The notes: generated by a model from the letters alone, not told the origin. A DNA stretch of 64,000 nucleotides from Jacaranda mimosifolia (GCA_018894105.1 CM032121.1:22847730-22911729); one strand, 5' to 3'; shown: positions 10,794-22,428, numbered from the stretch's first letter. A program made the numbers and translations.

Positions 10794-12780
10794 TTTGATT
10801 TTGAAGATTTCGCAAATCTACAAAGAGGCGAAAAAGAAAAGAATAAGCATGTGATTGATTTGATATTGAAAACATGTTTATGATCTTTCAAGCATGTTTT
10901 TCTCCCACTATTTTATCAAATCCTTTACCCCCGAAAAGAATTCGGGAAATCATATTTCCTAGTGAGAATCAAGATCCCGAGAACTTGTAAATGGACCCAC
11001 GACTCATGAGACATCCACAAACAATCGAAGGGTAACCAACATTTGCTAATTGCATCTTATGCAATTCTTGATATATTTTGCCTCACTTTTCATGTAGACC
11101 CACGACTCGTGCGACATCTACATTACTAAGTGTTAAGTCAAACCTACCAATCATGCTTTGGTTCGAGACGGGCCACACGTCATCCCACGACTCGTGTGCC
11201 AACGTGTGGGCGTTCCCCAACCAAAGTGCATCTTATGCTAAGTATGTGGACACAGCTTTTCTACCATAAGTGTGACCCACGACTCGTGAGACATCACACA
11301 AATGATGCTAGCATCATTATGCCACATACTATTGGTAAAAGGCTTGGATTAATTAAAACACCTTTTAATATGAAATCCATTTTGACTTAATATTTGAAAA
11401 ATACTTAGACTTTCTAAGTGGAGGATTTTTTTTGCTTGCAAAGATCTCATCATTATTTTATCTTCTTATTTAAGTTCTCTATATCCTAGTCTTGCATCGC
11501 ATACAAAATAGGATATGGAAAGCATAAATAAGTAAATGCGCCTAGCATACATCTAGGGTGGGATGACCATGAGCCTTAACCAAGTGATGCACTTAGAACC
11601 ATAGGTGTATCACTTAGTTGATTTTAAGTGGGTTAATTAAATCTAGCTATCACATGATAGTATCCCATACATTTATGGGCCTTCATAAGGTCTTCATGCC
11701 TCCAATGGTCTTCTTTGCTCCTTATAACAATTACATGAGTAGGAAATCCTTACTCCTAAAGATTCTACTCTCATAACTTTTACAAGATGAATCAAGAGGC
11801 ATGCAAGCCTCAATTTAATACAACCAACTTTTCAACAACTTGAAAATAAATAAAAGCATATTAAAGGCTCATGATCATCCCCATTCATTCATTATCCATT
11901 CAACAATTAAATGAACAATAAATAAACAAGAATTAACAATTAATTCTACCAATTAAATGCTCATCATATAAACAAGAAATTGGTCATGCATAACAATTAT
12001 GCAACTATCTTGGAGATCAACTTTAACCAATTTTAAGGAGCACTCAAAAATGTCAAACATAATTTTGAGACCTTGCACAACACTTGTGCATGTGTTGTGT
12101 GCAATGCAAAACAATTAGGAGCCTAAAAGGATGGACTTGGGGGCTCAAAAATTGCCCCCCAAACCAGGTGCTGCTGCTGCCGGACATGGCCAGGTGCTGC
12201 CCGGGCAGCGTGTGCGCACGCTGGCTAGGCACGCCCGGTAGTGTCCGGCCGCTACTGCCACTTGGTTTTGGGGGGGGGGGCAATTCAAGCCCCATTCCTT
12301 CAACTTTCATGCACTTATCTTTCTACCATGTGTGACCAACACATTGATACACATTTCTGCCAAAATTTCAGATTCAAAACAGTTTCAAAAACTGAAAATT
12401 AAAGTGCACAAACTTGCTCCAAAAAACTAGTCAAGGTGAGAATCATATTCTTCAAACAATCTCCAAATAAACTCCAATCCAATTGGATCCAAAAATGACC
12501 AGAACACTTTCAGCCACTCAAAAACATGCTATATCAACATATAACATCAATTAATGTCAAATCAAAATTCAACATTAACTTCTATGAATTAAAACATGCT
12601 AACTACACGAATTAACAATTAAATCACATAATAACAGGCTTTCAATTCATCAAACATATAATCCACATGCATCTCCAATCCACACACTCCAATTCATCAA
12701 TGAATCAAGTATGTGGATGATTCAATTAGATCATCACATGATCCAATTGTGCAATAAAAATCCAAATAAGTGCATGATAT
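10794..12780 (-). other. Untranslated leader of element A, with dyad repeats and GC-rich hairpin
   Basis: About 2 kb between primer site and gag, without a credible gene. Four copies of CCCACGACTCGTG-like sequence lie at 10996, 11099, 11184 and 11276; the core CACGACTCGTG is a dyad around its central base. At 12149-12290 a GC-rich block sits in AT-rich surroundings. Its edges (ATTGCCCCCCAAACCAGGTG and the complement-like CACTTGGTTTTGGGG...CAATT) can pair into a long stem. Element B has matching structures at equivalent positions. In retroelements such leader structures often serve packaging or dimerisation; that role is inference here. Confidence 0.7.
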
Positions 12781-12794
12781 TGGTTCCGATACCA
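12781..12794 (-). other. Primer binding site of element A
   Basis: TGGTATCGGAACCA on the minus strand, two bases after the end of the 5' LTR. It resembles TGGTATCAGAGCC, the complement of the initiator Met tRNA 3' end used by most plant copia elements, with a few mismatches. Confidence 0.85.
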
Positions 12795-12796
12795 CA

Positions 12797-15032
12797 TGAA
12801 AGTGCCATGGCCAAGATAAGCCAAATGAATTCAAAATTAAATAGCAAATCTTGATTCAAACCAACATCCCCAGGCATATATCATACAACATAAATGGATT
12901 AATCAGAGGATACCAATCTGAATCGCTCAAAATCCAAGGAGATGATGGATGATTCTTCCTATCACAGATTTCCGGCAGTTTCTGGCATAGCGGAGAAAAA
13001 AATGAGAATATCTTCCAATTCCGATCTCCAAATGAAATGAGGAAAAATTCTCCAGAAATCTAACTCAAATGCCGATCTTCTATGAAAAAAAATTGGCTCA
13101 AATCTCCATCGGATCGCTCCAAGAGAAAAACGTGAAGTGGACTGTTCTGCAGAAACCTTTTCTGGAATTGAGTGGCCTCACTTGTGGTCACCTCCAATGC
13201 AAGTCCACACACCTTAAAGCAATCTTAGAACGTCCAGATCTTTAGCTAGAGCAGATTTGGAGTTGTTTGGTGAAGAAAGAGGTTTTTGAGTGAGAGAGAG
13301 AATGGATGGAAGTTAGATCTCTACTAACTTTGGAGAGAATTTTGGAGGAAGAATTTAGCTTGCAAAATTCAGAATTTTGGCTAATGAATCTGGACTGATT
13401 TTCAGCCACTCCACCTCCCCTTATATAGAGGTGTGAGAGGTGTGATGCCAAGGTGGCATCACACCTCCCATGCTAAGGGGGGGACCGAAAATTCCAAGCG
13501 CATAATTGTAAGTTGGTAATTCCACTATCATGTGGTCTTACCAACTTGCTTAATTGGAATCCAATTCCAATTAATTCAAATCATATTTGAATTCTTCCCT
13601 CCAATAATATATTCTCCTATTAATTAAATTAATCCAATTAATTTAATTAATTCAACTTGATTTAACAATTAAATCAAGCAAACTTAACTCTTTAAGTTTT
13701 CTTTAGTTAACTTAACTCTTTAAGTCAACTTCAATTATTCAACTATCAATGTGGCTCAAATAATCAACTCCTTAATTATTTGCCTAATTTAACTCCTTAA
13801 ATTAGTTGATCAATTTAACACTTAAATCAATCAAGCCATAATTGATCTTGAAATCTCTCTCTCAAAATCGGTCCCTTAAGAGGGACGTATTTTCTAACAC
13901 TTAGAAATCCTTCTTTCACCACTTAGAAAAGTTCAAGGCTTTTGTGTGTGACCCATTGGGCTCAACCATTCATCGAACATAGGCTCACAACTCCTTGTGA
14001 CTTTTGAATATCAAATATTCATTCTAGTTTAAAACTCCTTTTAAACTAGTCAACTCGATTCAATCGATCTCTATCAATTGAAGAGTACCTAATCTCCATG
14101 GTCGATGTCCAACCTCAAGCCCATGGAGCCTAACTAATTGGTCGAAATGAATGTCTCTGTATGAACCTTTTAAAGCTCTACGCGTTCCATGCAAATACGG
14201 TCCTTCCGTCTCCTATCTCCTTGAAAGAGGCCTAGGGCAAGATATTTGTCGGCTCCCTAATAGCCTCGATTCTATGCTTCTATTCTAAATGTTCAATTCC
14301 GATGTATGACCTTATCTTTTAGAAAACTCTTTTCCCAAACTGTCATACCACCTTGCGCAAGGATTTCTGAAATATGATCATTATAGAATGCATAGGAGAT
14401 GTACTCGCCCTTCACAAAAAGCGAGGAGTCGGATTCCATCTTGGATCTTATAAACCTTCATGCCAAGTAGCTCATACCCAATCATACCCCGAATGGCCCG
14501 CTGGGTGACCAGGGATAAGTCAAAGCATGAGGACCGGACACAAGGTTACAATGGATCCTCAGGTCAAAGGACTAATTTATATGCACTAGCGTAAGCAGGA
14601 GAGCTTGCCACTACCGACTTGCCACTACGGCTACCTAGTGGAGTCTCTGGTGGGTCTTCAGTGCCTTGTTCTCTAACAAGCACCCGTATCATATACAGTT
14701 GCTCATGGAACGGAGCAATATCCAACTCTTTGGATTTATGCATCGTTAGTGCAAGTCTGTCCAGATCTTAGATGTCCCGTCTCGTAAGATCCTATGACTT
14801 GGAATATTTAAGATCACGACCGTGTAAGACTTATTCTATGATCACCACCCAGTGAACTGACCAAGTCCCGTAGTCATGTGTGATCTAAGGACTTCATCCA
14901 AATGCCAGTGAAGTAATATAATGCATAAGATGAATGTGGCCATATGTCAGATATCATTCAATCAAGATTGTCTCTTTAGAAAATAGTTTTACAAAGCCAA
15001 AATCATTGGCTTGCCGGGCACTATTTCTAACA
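12797..15032 (-). mobile_element. 5' LTR of element A
   Basis: 2236 bp, ends TG...CA, flanked on the outside by AGAAC (15033-15037). The transcription signals at 13421-13465 would drive element A leftward. Its near identity with 4693-6938 means A inserted more recently than B or C, whose LTR pairs are visibly more diverged. Confidence 0.95.
13421..13465 (-). promoter_or_regulatory. LTR core promoter of A 5' LTR
   Basis: A 27-bp palindrome (13465-13439) is followed about 11 bases downstream on the minus strand by TATATAAG (13428-13421). It is identical in layout to the 3' LTR copy and would be the functional promoter of element A. Confidence 0.7.
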
Positions 15033-15104
15033 AGAACCTTTAGCCAGCTCAATAGAACTATGAGAGAAAAATGCACAACTTCCAAACCAAAATAGTTGAT
15101 TCAT
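15033..15104 (-). other. Unidentified open frame split by element A, right (5') part
   Basis: 24 codons from an ATG at 15104-15102 (MNQLFWFGSCAFF...) to the A insertion point. They are in frame with 4687-4370 once A is removed. The product is unknown and may be a chance frame. Confidence 0.3.
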
Positions 15105-15992
15105 GGAATCCAAATCAAAGTGCAAAGCCACAAAATAAGCAAACCAAGCACTATGGAGAAACAAGTGTCCCTAAATAGGTCTTTCAAGGCACAAAAAAAT
15201 GTCTCAAAAAATATTGCTTGCTTGTATAGTGTAGCTCGTACATATTATATTTCTCTATATACGTTTGTTCTTTTCAGAGCTAAACCATTTAAGAAATATA
15301 TATTCGTTAAAAGAATGTATTCAAAAAAACATGGTACTATTCATTCATAGCTACAACCTTTCACTTTTCAACCATAATAGATTGAACAGCAAACTAATGC
15401 ACAAAAAATACAACTCTGTACTTACCAAGCACCAAACTAAAAAATACCAAAGAATATTTTCAAAAACATTCCTATATTGAAAGTTTCCAAAGTATATATC
15501 AATGCATTTTCAAGTAATCCACATCTTTCAAAACAAAAGAAACTACAAATAAGTTGATTTATAAACCAAATTCCCTTGTCCAAATACATCTAATAAAGCT
15601 CTAATAATATAAAATTCTCTTTGGTACAACCACATCAATTCTGTATAACAGTTTCAAAAGTAAACTTATCTTCAAAATAATAGAGTTTCATCATTATTTA
15701 TCCATTTCAACCTATCAAACCAAGCAAATATGAATTAGATTCAAATAAAAATAACAAAACTGAATTCTAAATATAAGTAAAAGAAGCTTATCAAAGTATC
15801 ACATAAGATATAAACTTAAAATTAATCACAATAAGAACTACATATTAATTAATCAAAGTGTTAAATAAAATATGGAATTAAAAGCTAATCATGATAATAA
15901 CTTATTTTTGAAGTTGACAAGCAAATTATAGTTTGAAGTGTTATTAAAATATGGACTTAAAAGTTGATCTTGGTGAGAAGTTACTTTTCCAA
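15105..15992. other. CACTA interior, no gene seen
   Basis: AT-rich sequence without recognisable coding similarity on either strand. Short frames at 15096-15480 lack any motif. It lies 3' of the CCR-like remnants in their orientation, so it may be captured flanking or intron DNA. Confidence 0.5.
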
Positions 15993-16800
15993 AAGTCAAA
16001 AAGCAGGGTACAATTCATGCAATATTTTCACAGTTTTTGAGAAATGCGCAAATCTCTCTACCAAACAATATCTGCCATTGGTCGAAGGATTCTCAATTGC
16101 CAAAATGTGTCCATATGCAACATCTTTGACATCTACCCATCCAAGCGATACTTCACATTTAAGTACATTTCTGCACCTGCATATTCCACGATGGAATAGA
16201 GATATCAATGTAAAGTTTTTAATATCACATTTTAAAAAATAAAAAATATGTAACAAGGCCTTAACCTATAACTACTTTACGCATATTATTTTGCTACTAA
16301 GAAAATATGAAGTGGAAATTCTTAATTCAATCTGCATATCACCATTAATTCGCTGATCTGTATATTATAAGCAATTTGACTAACTACAACCTATAAACAT
16401 AGCTCCTTCAGAAACTTGAAAGATACGTAAACAGAACAAACAAAGATCTAGAGAAAGGAACCAGTTATAAGAAATAGATATAAAACTCCAAAAGTGATAC
16501 AAAAGCAAAGAAACACATAGTCGGAAGAATTTTAGGAAGCAAATCAACTATAGAAACAGTGCCTGTCCAAAAAATAGGGAACTAAAATATAAGTACTTAC
16601 TATAAAGAACTTACACTTTATCAAGTTCAAAATTATAAGGGAACTTCTGGGAATGCCGGTTGCAAGGATGCACTCACCGTTGTTGGGATTACAGCAATGA
16701 TGTTAATACTTTTCTCTTTCACAACTTTCTCTTTCACAAACTTCCAAGCAGCATTCTTAGTATATATCATGTTTATTACTGGGCTTATTTGATCCTTATT
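15993..16800 (-). pseudogene. Captured fragment of a cinnamoyl-CoA reductase-like (short-chain dehydrogenase) gene
   Basis: Two coding remnants in the same order and strand. From 16800 to about 16640 the frame reads NAAWKFVKEK..., ending V...LQP; this matches the region after the YxxxK active site of CCR-like reductases (AAWKFVKEKG, NPxxVIGPLLQP). A TTTTCAG acceptor-like site lies just upstream. From about 16175 to 15996 the frame reads [15 protein letters not shown]...[14 protein letters not shown]...ILHELYP, a textbook match to this family ([18 protein letters not shown]). The interval between them looks like intron. Stops, an internal duplication (VKEKVVKEK) and missing N-terminal NAD(P)-binding exons show it is dead. 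Retained intron sequence points to DNA-level capture by the CACTA element. Confidence 0.78.
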
Positions 16801-17010
16801 CTGAAAATTAAATGATGAATCAAATATATATTTTTTCCCAGAGAGATTTTATGGCAAAGCAAGGAGTCTGCTATATAATCACATTTAAAGCCATAAACTT
16901 CATAAATAAAGATAGGAAATTAATAAAATAACCTTCTGAAAGTATATTAAACAATTCCAAAATAAGCTGGAAGCATTTTTAAAATCTTGCACCAAGTATA
17001 ACTCAAGTCA

Positions 17011-17031
17011 TATATATATATATATATATAT
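17011..17031. repeat. (TA)n microsatellite
   Basis: About ten uninterrupted TA units. Confidence 0.95.
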
Positions 17032-18146
17032 TTTCATTTGGACATACTAATTATTCTTGCATGCTCCAAAAATTAATGTTTAGATACATTCTAAGCAGCA
17101 TCACTACTATATATGATCATAAATTTCCATAAAGAAACTATAGATGTAATTTTATTTTAACTTGATCAGCTAAAAGTAGTCCCTAAATGCAATTTAATAT
17201 CTATATAAAAACTATAACACCCCTTAGTATATCTTTGGCATTTGGATTTCAATGTAGAAAATAATAGGAAAATATTTTTCTACTCCTAGTACAATGTGCT
17301 TCATTAATCTTGATTCCAAGCATAGTATTGATTTTGCATGAATCAAGAAGTTTGGGGACAATAACTAAAGTTGAACATGAGGAATGAAATCTCATTTTGG
17401 TGTAAGTGTAAATAAACCAAACTAAGAGAGCTTAAAATATTAACAAGGTAAAGAATTCTTTCGAAAAGAATTGCATCCCTTCTCTGGAATACCATATCCA
17501 CCCTCAACCTCAATCCTCAACAGTATTGGGATTTGGGCCCCTCTCTTTTTTACCAGGGTAGCATCATCATTTGAACTTTGCAGTATATACATATATATAT
17601 AATGGGCCTCTCTTTAAGTTTTACTTCTAAAGAATATCCATAACAATCGAGCAAACAATATAGAGAAGAAGGTTCAAGAAAAAAACAATAGATATCTTAA
17701 AAGTTAAATCAATAATTTGCACTTGGAGACTATCATCGGTGACAGTTACAAAGTTAGAGAATATGACAAATGCCTCACTGTTAATTAGTACCTCACCTAA
17801 TGCAATGAGTCTTCTCCCTCGTCTCTAGACTTAAATTATAAAATTCATATAGGATTGCATTTGTACATGCTATTGAATATAAGAGAAACTTAGCCAATTT
17901 ATCAAGACTTGCTAGAATTTATGTAATGCCTAGTTTACCTAAACAGAACTACATCCTTAAACACATGAGATGTAGAATGATATGATGCAATAAAAGATAA
18001 AGTTAAGTTAGGATTATTTTATGTTTATTATATTATATTAATTATGTAGGATGATATGAAGGATAAAACTGAATATCTTTATGTGGATTGAAATTATTGG
18101 GATGATCTATGAAATTTCTAAAATATTCTTCATAAGAAAAAATTTT

Positions 18147-18178
18147 AAAAGAAAAAGAAAAAGAAAAAGAAAAAGAAA
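18147..18178. repeat. (AAAAAG)n microsatellite
   Basis: About five hexanucleotide units in a purine-only stretch. Confidence 0.9.
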
Positions 18179-19006
18179 TAGAGATCTCAAATATATCAAT
18201 TACTGTGTGGATGAGCAAACAAATTCAGGTGGGTAAAATTTATTTCAAAATTCACACGCTCATTTACATGTATAACTCTGCGCACCCCCAACCAAAATCC
18301 AAAACCTTTCTTAACTTCCATTCATCAACAAAGAATCCTGCTTAAGACCATTATCTCCTACCAGAGCACTATATTCAACACAGAACTAGTGTTTACTGTG
18401 ACTAATTTGGGGTGTTTTGTTTTGGTGGGAGGTGAAATGAGGAAGAAAAATATCTATTCAAACTCCACATGGCATTCATAGATTTTAGGAACAAACAAGT
18501 AATTGACCATTTGGGTAATGAAGACAAATTTTGATCACTTTATTCTCATCCTTGCAAGCTAAAATCAAGGGATATTTACAATTTGAACTATTGAATTCTT
18601 TCCTTATTCTTCTTTCAAAAAAATAATCTGAAGATCGAAAAATGTGGGAACAATCGAAGAACTTGGGAAAACGGTGATCAAAATGTTACCGCAAGATCTA
18701 GCGTTCACTCTGTTTCAGCCTTTGGATGAAGTGTTTTGCCGTGACTTGAGATTGAATGGAGCGGCAGCAATTCCCACACAATACTGACGCAAGTACTTGG
18801 ATTTTCAGTCATGCCTAGATGGATTTCTTCGGCGAATTTGGAGTACAACGGTTGTGGAGAAGAGAGAAATTAGAGGAAATCAGAGGAAAATATCTTAAGA
18901 GAGGAATCAGACGAAAGAAATTAGGGATTAAGGATTAGGGATGAGGAACAGAGATGAAGGAGCTATTCAACATGTGGTTCTTTACAATTAAAAACCCAAA
19001 CTTCTC

Positions 19007-19631
19007 TAGGGATGTTCGCGATTCGGTTTGGATCAATTTTAGGACAAAACGTTAATCGATCTAAACTATATAATGTATATTGATTCGGTTAGATTTTTAT
19101 TGTAAATTCGATTCAATCCAATCCACTTTAAATTGATTTGGATTGGATTGGTTAATTCAATTTTTTAATTTAAATTTATAATTGAAATATTTGACAAGTT
19201 ACTATTGATAATTAAACTAATTTAATCAGTCAATTTGTAAATGTCATTTAGTTATCATATCACACTAATCTTGTGAAATTAAGTTAAATTATATAAGAAT
19301 ATGCAACTACAAAGTTATAAGTCTACAATAATTATTCCCATGTATCTAATTTTTGAAAGTGAAAAAATCCTAGATTTAGTTTATTTTGATTTATTTGTGT
19401 ATTTTACAATTAAAATATTTACTTTTTATATTATTAGTATATAAATTTCGGTTTGGTTTGGATTGGATCGATTTTTGAGATTAAAACCAAAAACCGATCC
19501 AATCCAATTGGCTTTTAGAAAAAAAATCCAATTCAATACAAAAAAATTCGATTTTGATTGGTTTTCGATTTTTTGGATCAATTCATCAATTTTTTTTTTT
19601 TGGATTGGATTAATGGATTTGAACACCCCTA
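19007..19631. mobile_element. hAT-like non-autonomous element (MITE)
   Basis: About 625 bp with terminal inverted repeats TAGGGATGTTCG and, at the other end, TGAACACCCCTA, the common TAGGGGTGTTCA end of plant hAT-type MITEs. The interior is rich in GGATTGG/CCAATCC. The flanking eight bases are AACTTCTC and GACTTCTT (six of eight alike), a decayed 8-bp duplication. It has no transposase. It sits inside the CACTA element. Confidence 0.72.
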
Positions 19632-20529
19632 GACTTCTTTCTCAACATTGATTCACCTTGTTCAATTGTTAAACATGTATTTTTCTTTTTCTTTTGTTTT
19701 TTCTTCTGATTCAGCAATTGTTAGACATATAAATGAGAAAAAAATATTACAATATAAAGAGGAAGGTGGCAATTATAATTTGAGATTTAATATTTTAGGC
19801 TTGAAAAAATATTTGTTAATTTTTTTTATTGAAAAGAGAGAAAAATTATAACAAGCTTTTCATGCTCAAAATCTCATGTTTTTAAAATATATATTTTGTT
19901 ATATAGACATTTTTTAATATATATTAAATTCTAATAATAAAATTTGGTGTTGAATTAATATATTTAATTGAAATCGTGAGTTTTTATGCAAATTGTCTTC
20001 GGGTATATATAAACTAAAATGAGTATGCTCTGTTCACAAAACTTTCTAAAATTTAAAATTTGATTAAATAAAGATAAGTTTAATTTTTGAATAAATTCAA
20101 TTACAACATTTTGATTTAAGATCATTTTCTTAGATAAAAGATATGTCATGAATTAGTTGGGGGAACTATCGTGTCGTTCTTCTTAATTGAACTAGAAAAC
20201 TTTAGAGATTTCATTTTTTTCTTAATGCCTTCAATAAAAAGTAACACTAACTTTTTAGTTTTTAGATAGAAATTAGTATTTATAATGCGACAATATTTTT
20301 CTATTATTCTTTTATTTTGAAATAAATATAAAATGAAGAAAATCAATAATTCCTACGTTCCTAGTTAGGAGTGCCCATTCAACAATATTGTTTCGAGAAT
20401 CACTACTTAAGATAGTTCAATTGGTTTTTGAAACCATGGACAATGCTACTTTTACTTTAAGTTAAAAAATTTATTTTTATTATCAAAATATTTCTTTTAA
20501 AATAGACTATCTTTTTTCTTAAATTGAAA

Positions 20530-20531
<2 letters not shown>

Positions 20532-20583
<52 letters not shown>
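20532..20583. repeat. (TAA)n microsatellite
   Basis: About seventeen uninterrupted trinucleotide units, which makes it a likely length-polymorphic marker. Confidence 0.95.
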
Positions 20584-20812
20584 TTCTCACAAATATTAAT
20601 TAAATTATTTGATATGTTCAAAGGATAATCAAACTAGCCGGTCAATGCTACTTTTACATTGAATTTTAAATGGGACAATTTAATATATTTTATTTTTAAT
20701 GTTATAAATTGACAAATTCTTTAGAACAATAATTATAATTTTAATTTCACACAGTAACTTATTATTGTAAAAGAATCTAAAACGAATAAGTTAGAAGTTT
20801 ATATTACGTAGC

Positions 20813-20831
20813 TATATATATATATATATAA
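20813..20831. repeat. (TA)n microsatellite
   Basis: About nine TA units. Confidence 0.9.
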
Positions 20832-21008
20832 GGTAAACATATTATAATTAAATTGGTTTTTCTTTGAGATTTGTTTAGAAATTAAGCTTCGATTTGTCAT
20901 CCTTTTAATTTAGGTATGAGGCTTCAAAATATTTCATTTTTATAGGTTAAGTTTGTATTGTTTTACCTATTAATTGCTATTTGTGTAATTTAAGTATGCT
21001 ATAATAAA

Positions 21009-21031
21009 TATATATATATATATATATATAA
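21009..21031. repeat. (TA)n microsatellite
   Basis: About eleven TA units. Confidence 0.95.
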
Positions 21032-21795
21032 TAGTTTTAGGCTTTAGCAAAACATATCTTGACTAACATCAAACTATATTAATTTGAAGTCATAATTTTA
21101 ATTAAAATAAGTGCATTGTACTTCTCCTATCCTTATGTAGGAGTCCTACCCAAGAAAAACTTTGTAATATTTTATTTTCATATATATTTATCATTAAGGA
21201 CAACTTAATAAAATATAAAAATAAAAATAAGGAATAAATATTGATAACATTTTTTTGTACCTTTGCTTGTTGAAATTCAACAACTACCACACTAAACATA
21301 TGAGTTTATACACATTGTAATGTTTGTACATATTAAATATAATTTTATTCTATTTTTTTATATCATAAGTGAACGTTTGCAATATTAGATGTACTATGCT
21401 TTCATTGGCCTGAATAATAATGTCTAGAAAGAAAATTTATCAATGTATGACTTATACAATTTTTTTAAAAAAATTACTTAGTTTTTTAATTAAGAAACAA
21501 TTTAGTTAAAATATATATTTTTAATTAATATTGTCTTTTAATTTTTTAATTCTTGTTCTTTTAATTAGTTAATAAATTTAACTAAATTTAACTTCAGTCA
21601 TCTCTTTAATTTTCAGCATTTTTTATTTTTTATTTTATTTTTCATTTAGGACATTTTGGATTTTTCTCAAATTTCATCTACGTTACAACTAGATTTGTTG
21701 AGCTTGCACTAGTTATTTACTTTTTCACTGCAATTGATTTGTTGAGCTTGCATCAGTTATTTGCTTTTTTGTTTAAGTAATTAAAGTTGTGCAAT

Positions 21796-22428
21796 TGCTG
21801 ATTATCTTTTTTTTTTTTTTTTTTTTGAAAAATTCGCTTGTGCCATGGCCCCAAAGGGGGGGGGGGGGGGGGAGGATTTGGCTCGGACCCCTACATGTAT
21901 ATTACCAAAAGGAAAAGTAGATATATGAATATTAGAAAAGTAATAAACAAGGAGGACTCCTGCCTTGCATTAATCCTCACTCTATGAAATGTGTCAAAGG
22001 TATCCGTTTATATTGCCATCCCCACAATGTTGCAGCAATTCTGTTCTCCAGTAGTTTGAAATAAACTTGTGCTTCAGGCATAACATGGAAGGTAGCTCAG
22101 TTGGTAGGTGAGTCACCCTTTTGTAAGGGCCCAGGTTCGAGCCTTGCCTTGGATAATTTTAATAATGATTTTTCTGATTCCGGCGAGCCAGTTTATCGCT
22201 AGCCCAGTTTATCTCACTCGTCAGACCCAGCTTAGGCCCACCCCATCAGTGGCCCATCAAAAGGCTTCCATTGCTTTAGAAGTTCAATGAGGCCCAGTAT
22301 CTCTATCAAGTCCAGCTAACTAGCCCAGCTTCGCCAGCAGTCCAAATAAGGCGCTTAGTATTTGGGCCCATCACTCTCAAACCAAATCACCACATCCCAC
22401 TATTCCAAGATAAGTGCTGATTATCTTT
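21796..22428 (-). mobile_element. Poly(A) retroposon with 14-bp target duplication
   Basis: TGCTGATTATCTTT occurs at 21796-21809 and again at 22415-22428. The sequence between starts on the + strand with a T run of about 20, so the insert is a minus-strand sequence ending in poly(A). That is the signature of LINE-machinery retroposition (SINE, truncated LINE or processed transcript). The body (~605 bp) has a G run at about 21857-21872, is richer in GC than its surroundings, and contains a tRNA-like block at 22093-22144 on the opposite strand. No coding capacity was recognised. Confidence 0.75.
22093..22144 (+). other. tRNA-like RNA polymerase III promoter (A box and B box)
   Basis: TAGCTCAGTTGG (22093-22104) is a perfect A box, and GGTTCGAGCCT (22134-22144) is a near-perfect B box, 29 bases apart as in a tRNA. 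The acceptor and anticodon stems do not fold cleanly, so this is not a working tRNA gene. It looks like the head of a tRNA-derived SINE or a degenerate tRNA. It is on the strand opposite to the poly(A) direction of the surrounding insert. Confidence 0.65.

Larger units (their letters stand above)
4693..15032 (-). mobile_element. Ty1/copia element A, complete
   Basis: This is a full-length minus-strand LTR retrotransposon of 10,340 bp. Order on its coding strand: 5' LTR (15032-12797), primer site, ~2 kb leader, gag, protease, integrase, reverse transcriptase, RNase H, polypurine tract, 3' LTR (6938-4693). The flanks are AGAAC on both sides (4688-4692, 15033-15037). The gag-PR-IN-RT-RH order defines Ty1/copia. 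The coding region is one frame with four stops and a 35-bp deletion, so it cannot express a full polyprotein. It is nested in the CACTA element and is the innermost retroelement. Confidence 0.95.
16811..19006. other. CACTA interior, AT-rich, no gene seen
   Basis: No convincing coding similarity. It could hold introns or upstream parts of the captured CCR-like locus, but I cannot align any N-terminal exon. It contains simple repeats at 17011-17031 and 18147-18178. Confidence 0.5.
19632..21795. other. CACTA interior, very AT-rich, microsatellites, no gene seen
   Basis: No coding similarity. It contains (TAA)n at 20532-20583, (TA)n at 20813-20831 and (TA)n at 21009-21031. Short frames here are low-complexity and not credible. 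Confidence 0.55.

Noticed and set aside
12053..12335. Overlapping open frames on both strands in the A leader
   Set aside because: They arise from the GC-rich hairpin block, which is poor in stop codons by composition. No homologue in the B leader and no motif.
18640..18850. First exon of the CCR-like gene
   Set aside because: The minus-strand translation shows no Rossmann-type GxxGxxG motif or other similarity to the N-terminus of the family.
20532..20583. CRISPR-like or coding repeat
   Set aside because: It is a plain (TAA)n microsatellite without spacers.
22087..22150. Functional tRNA gene
   Set aside because: A and B boxes are good, but acceptor, anticodon and T stems cannot all form with the standard spacing. 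Better read as a tRNA-derived SINE head or degenerate tRNA.
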